DNA from: Flavobacterium sp. Root186
Lineage (GTDB): Bacteria > Bacteroidota > Bacteroidia > Flavobacteriales > Flavobacteriaceae
Assembly (NCBI RefSeq): GCF_001428525.1
Contig: NZ_LMHW01000015.1
Location: forward strand, 124,352 to 188,351
Direction: 5' to 3'
DNA length: 64,000 nucleotides
Shown here: positions 25,591 through 33,604 of the stretch, in pieces
Position numbering within the stretch: the first letter of the stretch is position 1
Layout of the letters: every line of letters begins with the position of its first letter
Program-made: the position numbers and the translations under genes
Notes under the pieces: generated by a model
What the model was told of the DNA's origin: nothing
What the model saw: the letters and a program-made list of their open reading frames with translations, nothing else
Database searches by the model: none

Positions 25591-28143
25591 ATGAATGCAT
25601 TTATGATTTACCTGCCAATTGTCATGGCAGTTTTAGGATTACTTTTCATGGGAATAAAAAGGACTTGGGTTTTAAAACAAGACGCCGGAGACGGTAAAAT
25701 GAAAGAGATTTCAGATTATATCTACGAAGGAGCCTTGGCCTTCTTAAAAGCCGAATATAAACTATTAACCATCTTTGTTATTATTGCAAGTTTAGCTTTG
25801 GCAGGAATTACTTTTATTCCGGGTGTAAAAACACATTTATTGATCGTAATTGCATTTATTTTTGGCGCATTATTTTCGGCTTATGCAGGTAATATAGGTA
25901 TGAAAATCGCAACCAAAACAAACGTTAGAACAACACAAGCTGCACGTACAAGCTTACCACAGGCATTAAAGGTATCTTTTGGCGGCGGAACCGTAATGGG
26001 GCTGGGCGTTGCAGGTCTTGCCGTTTTGGGTTTGACTACTTTTTTTATAATTTTCTTTAATTTATTTTCTGATGGAGTTTGGAAAGACACCGAAACAATG
26101 ACGGTTGTTTTAGAAACTCTAGCAGGTTTTTCTCTTGGTGCAGAATCAATCGCATTATTTGCCAGAGTGGGTGGCGGAATCTACACAAAAGCAGCAGACG
26201 TAGGGGCTGATTTAGTAGGTAAAGTAGAAGCTGGAATTCCGGAAGATGATCCAAGAAACCCTGCAACAATTGCAGATAACGTTGGAGATAATGTTGGAGA
26301 TGTTGCCGGTATGGGTGCCGATTTGTTCGGATCGTATGTGGCAACAGTTTTAGCAGCAATGGTTCTGGGCAACTATGTTATAAAAGATATGGGCGGAAGT
26401 ATTAATGACGTTTTTGGCGGAATTGGACCAATTTTACTTCCAATGTCAATTGCCGGTTTCGGAATTTTGTTTTCAATTATCGGAACAACATTAGTAAAAA
26501 TTACAGATGACAATGCAAAAGAAGCACAAGTTCAAAAAGCTTTAAATATAGGAAACTGGGTTTCAATTGTTTTAACTGCTATAGCTTGTTTCTTTTTAGT
26601 AAAACATATGCTTCCGGAAACAATGCAGATGACTTTCTTTGGAGAAGGATCAAAAGACATTTCATCCTTGCGTGTTTTCTATGCAACATTAGTGGGATTA
26701 GTTGTTGGTGGAGCTATTTCATCCGTAACAGAATATTATACAGGATTAGGGACAAAACCAGTCTTGGCAATTGTTCAAAAATCATCTACAGGAGCAGGAA
26801 CAAACGTAATTGCAGGTTTAGCAACCGGAATGATTTCAACTTTTCCAACCGTATTATTGTTTGCCGGTGCGATTTGGATTTCATATGCCTTGGCAGGATT
26901 TTACGGAGTTGCTTTAGCCGCTTCTGCAATGATGGCAACTACAGCAATGCAATTAGCAATTGATGCTTTCGGGCCAATTTCTGATAATGCCGGAGGAATT
27001 GCTGAAATGAGCGAATTACCAAAAGAAGTTCGTACAAGAACCGATATTTTAGATTCTGTTGGAAACACAACAGCAGCAACCGGAAAAGGTTTTGCTATTG
27101 CTTCTGCAGCTTTAACTTCATTAGCCTTATTTGCGGCATATGTAACGTTTACAGGAATTGACGGAATTAATATTTTCAAAGCGCCAGTTTTAGCGATGTT
27201 ATTTGTGGGCGGAATGATTCCGGTAGTTTTCTCAGCTTTAGCGATGAATTCAGTTGGAAAAGCAGCGATGGATATGGTTTATGAAGTTCGTCGTCAGTTT
27301 AAGGAAATTCCTGGAATTATGGAAGGAACCGGAAAACCGGAATACGGAAAATGTGTTGAAATTTCTACAAAAGCAGCTTTACGCGAAATGATGCTTCCGG
27401 GAATTCTAACGATTGGTTTCCCAATTGCAATTGTACTTTTAGGGAAATTAGTTTACTCAGATAACAATCAGTTAATTGCTGAAATGTTAGGAGGATATAT
27501 GGCTGGCGTTACGGTTTCCGGAGTTCTTTGGGCAGTTTTCCAAAACAACGCAGGAGGAGCTTGGGACAATGCTAAAAAATCTTTTGAAGCTGGAGTTATG
27601 ATCAATGGCGAAATGACCTATAAAGGTTCTGATGCACACAAAGCAGCCGTGACCGGAGATACAGTTGGAGATCCTTTTAAAGATACGTCAGGGCCATCAA
27701 TGAACATTTTGATTAAATTAACTTGTTTGATCGGATTAGTAGTTGCACCAATTCTAGGTGATGGGCATGCTGAATCAGATATTGCAGGAAAAGCTTCTTG
27801 TTGTGCAAAAACTGAAATGCATGCCGGAGGAATTTCTAAATGTGGAGATTTATCAGGAATGACAAAAGAAGAATGTATTAAAATGTGCAAAGAAAAAGGA
27901 TGTTCAGCAGAAGAAACAGCAAAATGTTTAGCCCATTTTGATGCAAGCGGAAAATATCAAAAAACAGATTGTTTCGATACAAGTAAATACGAGAAAAAAT
28001 CTGTTCGTGTTGATTTAAGAAATGACAACGGAAAAACGACCGGAACTGTAACTAAAACTGAAAATGGTAAAACAACCACAGAAGTTTACGAAGGAACAGA
28101 AGAAGAAGTTGAAGTAAAAATTACTGCAGCAACTGCTAAATAG
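25591..28143 (+). CDS. hppA: Membrane-bound ion-translocating pyrophosphatase with Cys-rich C-terminal tail
   Basis: A protein of 850 residues from the ATG at 25591 (MNAFMIYLPIV). It couples PPi hydrolysis to H+ and/or Na+ export with about 16 membrane helices. The substrate signature DVGADLVGKVEAGIPEDDPRNPATIADNVGDNVGDVAG is intact. A495 and G498 in GNTTAATGKG correspond to the Ala/Gly pair of K+-dependent pumps, where K+-independent ones carry Lys. Odd: after the last helix comes a ~115-residue hydrophilic tail with eight cysteines (C737, 738, 751, 762, 766, 771, 779, 794) and a Thr/Glu-rich end, not part of the standard family. Confidence 0.96.
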   Translation: MNAFMIYLPIVMAVLGLLFMGIKRTWVLKQDAGDGKMKEISDYIYEGALAFLKAEYKLLTIFVIIASLALAGITFIPGVKTHLLIVIAFIFGALFSAYAGNIGMKIATKTNVRTTQAARTSLPQALKVSFGGGTVMGLGVAGLAVLGLTTFFIIFFNLFSDGVWKDTETMTVVLETLAGFSLGAESIALFARVGGGIYTKAADVGADLVGKVEAGIPEDDPRNPATIADNVGDNVGDVAGMGADLFGSYVATVLAAMVLGNYVIKDMGGSINDVFGGIGPILLPMSIAGFGILFSIIGTTLVKITDDNAKEAQVQKALNIGNWVSIVLTAIACFFLVKHMLPETMQMTFFGEGSKDISSLRVFYATLVGLVVGGAISSVTEYYTGLGTKPVLAIVQKSSTGAGTNVIAGLATGMISTFPTVLLFAGAIWISYALAGFYGVALAASAMMATTAMQLAIDAFGPISDNAGGIAEMSELPKEVRTRTDILDSVGNTTAATGKGFAIASAALTSLALFAAYVTFTGIDGINIFKAPVLAMLFVGGMIPVVFSALAMNSVGKAAMDMVYEVRRQFKEIPGIMEGTGKPEYGKCVEISTKAALREMMLPGILTIGFPIAIVLLGKLVYSDNNQLIAEMLGGYMAGVTVSGVLWAVFQNNAGGAWDNAKKSFEAGVMINGEMTYKGSDAHKAAVTGDTVGDPFKDTSGPSMNILIKLTCLIGLVVAPILGDGHAESDIAGKASCCAKTEMHAGGISKCGDLSGMTKEECIKMCKEKGCSAEETAKCLAHFDASGKYQKTDCFDTSKYEKKSVRVDLRNDNGKTTGTVTKTENGKTTTEVYEGTEEEVEVKITAATAK

Positions 28144-28174
28144 AATGACTTTATCAAAGTTTCATAAAACGAAA

Positions 28175-28206
28175 ATGCCTCTAAAATATTTTAGAGGCAT
28201 TTTTTT
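28175..28206 (+). terminator. Terminator of hppA
   Basis: The palindrome ATGCCTCTAAAATATTTTAGAGGCAT is followed by seven Ts, and also serves the convergent kinase gene. Confidence 0.9.
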
Positions 28207-28235
28207 ATTTCGTGTAAATTCGTGCAATTAGTATT

Positions 28236-28850
28236 TTAAAACAACCCATTAAGTTCAGCATCAATTCTATTAATGATGTTTCCTAAATCTTCTGGATTAT
28301 CAACGAAATTGATATTGTCAACATCAATAATTAATAATTTTCCTTTAGTATAAGTTTGAATCCATGCCTCATATCTTTCGTTCAAGCGGCTTAAATAATC
28401 GATAGAAATTGAGTTTTCATATTCGCGTCCTCGTTTGTGAATTTGACCCACTAAATTAGGAATAGAACTTCTTAAATAAATCAATAAATCCGGTGCTTCT
28501 ACCAAAGATTCCATTAATTCAAATAAAGACGTATAATTTTCAAAATCACGGCTTGTCATCAATCCCATAGCATATAAATTGGGAGCAAAAATATAAGCAT
28601 CTTCATAAATCGTTCTGTCCTGAATGATTTTTTTTCCGCTTTCACGGATTTGCTGTACCTGACGAAAACGACTATTAAGGAAATAGATTTGTAAATTAAA
28701 CGACCAGCGTTCCATTTGATGGTAAAAATCGTCTAAGTACGGATTATCAACCACATCTTCATAATGAGGCTCCCATTTAAAATGTTTGGCTAATAATTTA
28801 GTTAATGTAGTTTTTCCTGCGCCTATATTTCCTGCTATTGCTATGTGCAT
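28236..28850 (-). CDS. Deoxynucleoside kinase (dNK/dGK family)
   Basis: A 204-residue P-loop kinase. It has IAGNIGAGKTTLTKLLAKHF (Walker A), ERWSFNLQIYFLNSRF, the DRTIYEDAYIFA segment and a lid-type KRGREYENSIS. These features match bacterial deoxyadenosine/deoxyguanosine kinases that salvage deoxynucleosides by 5'-phosphorylation. Its start overlaps the upstream gene's stop by one base (TAATG), indicating coupled translation with the unknown secreted protein. Confidence 0.92.
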   Translation of the reverse strand: MHIAIAGNIGAGKTTLTKLLAKHFKWEPHYEDVVDNPYLDDFYHQMERWSFNLQIYFLNSRFRQVQQIRESGKKIIQDRTIYEDAYIFAPNLYAMGLMTSRDFENYTSLFELMESLVEAPDLLIYLRSSIPNLVGQIHKRGREYENSISIDYLSRLNERYEAWIQTYTKGKLLIIDVDNINFVDNPEDLGNIINRIDAELNGLF

Positions 28851-29653
28851 TACGGTGTTACGATTTTATAATTTACAATTTCTTTAGTTGTAAAAATAGA
28901 TAAAATTTGGTCTTTGTAATAGAATTTGTCAAACGTTTTTTCTAAAACTTCAATTTCAGAAAATGTGTTAGTATTTTCTCTCAAATACAATAAGTTAGCT
29001 TTGCTGAAAATGAATTTTTGAGAAGAAATTATTTCAATTTTATCAAATTCAGAAACATTGCCCAAACTTGAAATTTTTCCAAATATATCACATGAAAGCC
29101 AGTTGTTTTTTCTATCAATCCAATAAAAAGTATTAAAGTCGGTTTGGTAATATTTTATGCCTTCGGTTAACGGAATTGAAACCGTTTTATATTCATTTTT
29201 CAAATAATCAAAAAGTCCGATCTGCTGATTTAAAGTATTAAAAATCCAAAGCTGGTTTTGCGTCGACATTCCAATTGCACTGACAACAATAGGAATTGCA
29301 TTTTGCGAAAAATTAATTTCGGTCATTTTATTCAATTGATTATCCAATAAAACAACGCTGTTGAAATCTTCGTAGAACAATACAATTTTAAGCGGATTCT
29401 GAATATCTACTTTTGTAATATTTCCTAACGAAACATTCTTGTATTCAAAGATTTCACTTCCTTTTATTTTACTAAAAACATTATTTTTTATCTGATAAGA
29501 ATATCCAAAAGAATCGTAACCAATAAATTCATCAGCATCCATTTTGAATTTTGAAATTACAGAAGCATTTACTTTTTGGCTTTGCCCAAAAAAAGTCGAA
29601 AACGAACACGCAATAAACAGCAGTAATAAAATTTGACGTATCGTTTTACTCAT
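28850..29653 (-). CDS. Hypothetical secreted protein coupled to the deoxynucleoside kinase
   Basis: A 267-residue protein with an N-terminal signal peptide (RQILLLLFIACSFSTFFGQ). The mature part has recurring short strands (LWIFNTLNQQIGLFDY, FYWIDRKNNWLSCDIFG) reminiscent of beta-propeller blades, but I recognise no family. Its stop overlaps the kinase start (TAATG), so the two are translated from one transcript. How a periplasmic or surface protein relates to a cytosolic kinase is unclear. Confidence 0.65.
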   Translation of the reverse strand: MSKTIRQILLLLFIACSFSTFFGQSQKVNASVISKFKMDADEFIGYDSFGYSYQIKNNVFSKIKGSEIFEYKNVSLGNITKVDIQNPLKIVLFYEDFNSVVLLDNQLNKMTEINFSQNAIPIVVSAIGMSTQNQLWIFNTLNQQIGLFDYLKNEYKTVSIPLTEGIKYYQTDFNTFYWIDRKNNWLSCDIFGKISSLGNVSEFDKIEIISSQKFIFSKANLLYLRENTNTFSEIEVLEKTFDKFYYKDQILSIFTTKEIVNYKIVTP

Positions 29654-29886
29654 AATAGTATAATTTCATAAGCCAAAGTACAAAAACTACGCTAAAGAAT
29701 ATCTTAAAATTAGAGTTTTGGCTGTTTTTGGAGTTTAAACCTTTGTAAATTAGAGTAGTCTTACAAAGAAGCTATTTTGTCGATACCATTTTGGCATTGA
29801 TATATTTAACTTTCAGTATTTTAAAATTAGTAATAAATTTGAATGTAAGTTTTACCAGACTTCACAATCGTATTAAATATAACCAC

Positions 29887-30774
29887 ATGAAAAAACTATC
29901 CTATTTACTTTTAGCATTTGCTTTTACACAAGTACAAGCACAAAAAGATTTTCAGGGAATGGCCGTTTACGAGTCTAAAACCCAAGCTCCTAAATTTGAA
30001 GGAATGCGAGCAGGAAATAGAGACATTACACCAGAAATGCAGAAAAGCATGGAAGAGCGCATGAAACAAATGCTCGAGAAAACTTTTATATTGAATTTTG
30101 ATAAAACAGCGTCTATTTATAAAGAAGAAGAAAAACTCGAAGCTCCGGGACAACAAGGCGGTTTTCGGGTTATGGTAAGTTCGATGATGGGCGGGGGCGG
30201 AACTTTTTACAAAGATGTAAAAACAAAATCGTATACCGTTGATAAAGAATTTATGGGAAAAGAATTTCTGGTTGTTGATTCTCTGCCAAAATTAAACTGG
30301 AAACTGGAACAGGAAACTAAACAAATTGGGGGTTACAATTGTTTTAAGGCAACGGTAGTTAAAGAAGCCAGCAAAACTGATTTTAGAAACTTTAGACCAA
30401 AAAATAACGATAATAAAAAGGATGAGGCCAAAAAGACTTCAGGAGAGACAAAAACTAATTTTGAAGACAATTTTGAAATACCGAAAGAAATTACAGTTAC
30501 AGCTTGGTATACGCCAGAAATTCCGGTTAACCAAGGGCCTGAAAATTATTGGGGCTTACCGGGGTTAATTTTAGAAGTAAACGATGGAAAGACAGTCATT
30601 TTATGTTCTAAAATAGTTTTGAATGCCAAAGAAAAAGTGGAGATAAAACCATCTAAAAAAGGAAAAGTTATTTCACAGAAAGATTACGACGAAACGGTAA
30701 TTAAAAAAATGGAAGAATTTAGAGAAATGAACCGCGGCCGCGTTGGCGGACCACCAATGCCAACTGGAAGATAA
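29887..30774 (+). CDS. GLPGLI family protein
   Basis: A 295-residue exported protein starting at MKKLSYLLLAFAFTQVQAQ (signal peptide). It carries the diagnostic NYWGLPGLILEVNDGK motif at about residues 221-236 that names the family, found almost only in Bacteroidota and of unknown function. A lysine-rich stretch (DNKKDEAKK) sits mid-protein. It is followed 55 bases later by an outer-membrane barrel gene; GLPGLI genes are commonly paired with such receptors, so the two may work together. The ATG at 29887 is chosen from the signal peptide. Confidence 0.88.
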   Translation: MKKLSYLLLAFAFTQVQAQKDFQGMAVYESKTQAPKFEGMRAGNRDITPEMQKSMEERMKQMLEKTFILNFDKTASIYKEEEKLEAPGQQGGFRVMVSSMMGGGGTFYKDVKTKSYTVDKEFMGKEFLVVDSLPKLNWKLEQETKQIGGYNCFKATVVKEASKTDFRNFRPKNNDNKKDEAKKTSGETKTNFEDNFEIPKEITVTAWYTPEIPVNQGPENYWGLPGLILEVNDGKTVILCSKIVLNAKEKVEIKPSKKGKVISQKDYDETVIKKMEEFREMNRGRVGGPPMPTGR

Positions 30775-30780
30775 AATCTA

Positions 30781-30826
30781 TAAAGTTCCAAATTCCAGAT
30801 TCCAAATTCTAAATTCCAATATTCTG
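30781..30826. repeat. Intergenic AAATTCCA repeat
   Basis: Five degenerate AAATTCCA/GATTCC units fill the spacer between the GLPGLI gene and the barrel gene. No coding role. Confidence 0.5.
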
Positions 30827-30829
30827 ATA

Positions 30830-33517
30830 ATGAATAAGACACTTTTTTTATTTGCCTTACTTTTTACTTCTATATGCTTTTCACAAAGTGTTCGTTTCGA
30901 TGGATTTATTCAGGATGAACAAAAAAATCCGTTGGAGATGGCCAATATTATGGCAGTCAATAATGCAACAAAAACAATGGATTCGTACGGTATTACGAAT
31001 GATAAAGGAAAATTTCAACTGACTTTAAAACCGAATGCTTCTTATACAGTTAAAGTAAGTTATCTGGGAATGAAATCGAAAGAAATTGCCATTTCGACCA
31101 AAACGGAGAATATCGTTCAAAACATTGTTATGGACGGAACCGGAATAGAACTTGAAGGTGTTGAAATTGTTCGTGAAATGCCGGTATCTATTAAAGGTGA
31201 TACTATTGTTTACAATGCAGATTCTTTTAAATCAGGAACTGAGAAAAAGCTTGAAGATGTCCTGAAAAAACTTCCCGGTGTTGAGGTAAATGCCGATGGT
31301 GAAATTGAAGTTGAAGGAAAAAAAGTAAGTAAATTAATGGTTGAAGGAAAAGATTTTTTTGACGGAGATACCAAACTGGGCGTTAAAAATATTCCTGCAG
31401 ATGCGATTGATAAAGTTCAGGTTTTAAGAAATTACAACGAAGTAAGTGCTTTGAAAGGTCTTGAAAACGATCAGGAAAATGTGGCGATGAATATTAAACT
31501 GAAAGAAGGTAAAAAAAACTTTTGGTTTGGAGATGTTACAGCCGGAATTGGCGTTGCAGAACTCGACAGCCGTTACATTATAAACCCAAAATTGTTTTAT
31601 TACAGTCCGAAATACAGCATCAATTTAATTACCAATTTTAATAATATTGGAGAACTGCCTCTTACGGCGCAGGATTATTTTAAGTTTACGGGCGGTTTTA
31701 AAAATATGATGAAAAAAGGCGGAAGTTCTTTTAATGTCTCCTCCAATGATTTAGGAATTTCGATTTTAAGAAACAATCGTGCCAAAGAAATTGAAACCAA
31801 ATTTGGAGCAACAAACTTCTCGTATTCACCAACAAAAGCATGGAATATAAGTGGTTTCGGAATTCTTTCTTCTTCAAAAACAGATTTAGAAACCAAATCG
31901 CAAACTACGATTTTAGATTCTGGAGATCAGCAGAAAAGAGACGAATTAACGCATCAAAAAAACAATTTGGGATTGTTTAAATTGAGTTCAACTTATAAGC
32001 CAAACACTAAACTTCAGTTTGATTATGATGTTTTAACCAAAATATCAAAACAGGACGAAGACACAGATTTGCTTCGAGAATCTGTTGTAAATAATATTTC
32101 GGCAGTTGAAAGTATTTTAACGGGCAAAAAACAAGATCCAACATCGGTAAATCAAAACCTGAGTTTGTATTATACACAAAGCGAAAAGAATGTTTTTGCT
32201 TTTGAAATGCAGCATTTATATCAGGACGAAAACCCATTTTATAATGCTAATTTACAATCCCAGCCGTTTGATTTTTCGGGATATGTTTCAGGACAGAATC
32301 GCAATGATTTAAATCAAGATCGTTTTGTAAAAACCAATAAACTTGATGCAAAACTGGATTACTATTATATGGTAACGCCAAAAAGTAATTTCAATGTTAC
32401 ATTGGGAAATACCTATTCGTATCAAAATTTTAATTCTCATATTTTTCAGATGTTAGATAATGGAGATAGAAATGATTTGAATAATCCTGAAAATAATAAT
32501 GATGTCGATTACCGATTTAACGATGCCTTTGTGGGATTCCACTATAAAATTTTGACTGGGAAATTTACGTTGACGCCTGGTGTAAGTCTGCATTCATACC
32601 AAATGACAAACGGACAGGAGGGAACGGATTATTCTCAAAGTTTCACTAAAATACTGCCAGACTTTTTTGCTTTATACCAAATCAAAAAATCAGAAACGCT
32701 GACTTATAATTTCTCTTTGACAAATGATTTTACCGACATTAATCAATTGGCGGCGGGTTACGTTTTGTCAGATTACAGCAGTTTATTTCGTGGAAAGCGT
32801 ACTTTAGAAAATGCAACCTCGCAAGTACATTCCCTTCGCTATTTTAAATACAATATGTTCAATTTTGAGAACATTTTTGCCAACGCAACTTATACAAGAA
32901 AAGTCGATGCTATTAAGACAGAAGCTAAGTTTGATGGAATTAACCAGTCTTCAGAACCTTATAATTCCAATTTAGCCGATGAAACTTTTTCTGGAATGGG
33001 AGCGTATGGTCGATCATTTTTAAAGAATTACAAAGCTTCGGTAAATGCAAGTTTGAACTGGTCAAAGTTCAATAACATTCAGAATGAGGAATTGAGAACG
33101 ACTGAAAGTTTCGTGCAGAGTTACACCGTTAAAGCTTCTACAAATTACAAAAACCTGCCGAATATCGAGTTTGGTTATAATCTTTTGGTTAACAAATACA
33201 GTGGTTCTACATTTTATACTGACAAACCTTTTGCAAGATTGGATTATTACTTTTTGGATAGTTTTTCTTTTGTTTCAGAATATGAATTCTACCATTATTA
33301 TAACGGAGATAAAACGGTCGACAACGAATATGATTTTTTAAGCGCAAGTTTAATTTATCAAAAGAAAGACAGCAAATGGGAATATAAAATCTCTGCAACA
33401 AACTTATTAAATACGAGATACCTTAACGACGACAGCTTCTCTCAGTTTTCAACACGAGTTTCTCAATACACGGTTCAACCTCGCTACATCATCTTTTCAA
33501 TGAAATATAATTTATGA
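30830..33517 (+). CDS. Outer-membrane beta-barrel protein with carboxypeptidase-regulatory-like domain (TonB receptor-like)
   Basis: A protein of 895 residues from MNKTLFLFALLFTSICFSQ, a signal peptide; the longer reading frame upstream overlaps the GLPGLI gene and a repeat. A CarboxypepD_reg-like domain (about 22-110) precedes a plug-like domain (about 120-220, PVSIKGDTIVYNADSFKSG...LEDVLKKLPGVEV) and a large barrel ending IIFSMKYNL. This architecture matches the outer_membrane_beta-barrel family related to SusC-type receptors, though no TonB box is evident. Paired with the upstream GLPGLI gene. The substrate is unknown. Confidence 0.85.
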   Translation: MNKTLFLFALLFTSICFSQSVRFDGFIQDEQKNPLEMANIMAVNNATKTMDSYGITNDKGKFQLTLKPNASYTVKVSYLGMKSKEIAISTKTENIVQNIVMDGTGIELEGVEIVREMPVSIKGDTIVYNADSFKSGTEKKLEDVLKKLPGVEVNADGEIEVEGKKVSKLMVEGKDFFDGDTKLGVKNIPADAIDKVQVLRNYNEVSALKGLENDQENVAMNIKLKEGKKNFWFGDVTAGIGVAELDSRYIINPKLFYYSPKYSINLITNFNNIGELPLTAQDYFKFTGGFKNMMKKGGSSFNVSSNDLGISILRNNRAKEIETKFGATNFSYSPTKAWNISGFGILSSSKTDLETKSQTTILDSGDQQKRDELTHQKNNLGLFKLSSTYKPNTKLQFDYDVLTKISKQDEDTDLLRESVVNNISAVESILTGKKQDPTSVNQNLSLYYTQSEKNVFAFEMQHLYQDENPFYNANLQSQPFDFSGYVSGQNRNDLNQDRFVKTNKLDAKLDYYYMVTPKSNFNVTLGNTYSYQNFNSHIFQMLDNGDRNDLNNPENNNDVDYRFNDAFVGFHYKILTGKFTLTPGVSLHSYQMTNGQEGTDYSQSFTKILPDFFALYQIKKSETLTYNFSLTNDFTDINQLAAGYVLSDYSSLFRGKRTLENATSQVHSLRYFKYNMFNFENIFANATYTRKVDAIKTEAKFDGINQSSEPYNSNLADETFSGMGAYGRSFLKNYKASVNASLNWSKFNNIQNEELRTTESFVQSYTVKASTNYKNLPNIEFGYNLLVNKYSGSTFYTDKPFARLDYYFLDSFSFVSEYEFYHYYNGDKTVDNEYDFLSASLIYQKKDSKWEYKISATNLLNTRYLNDDSFSQFSTRVSQYTVQPRYIIFSMKYNL

Positions 33518-33604
33518 TAGATTGACTTAATTTAAAATTTAGGAGTTTATTTTAGTAAGAATAGAATATCTTTACATGAATATTAACAGCCAAATTTTTA
33601 TATT

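Noticed and set aside
26057..26359. Antisense ORFs inside hppA and similar long frames opposite purH, pdhB and etfB
   Set aside because: They run opposite strongly conserved genes, have low-complexity leucine/histidine or serine-rich composition, and no homology.
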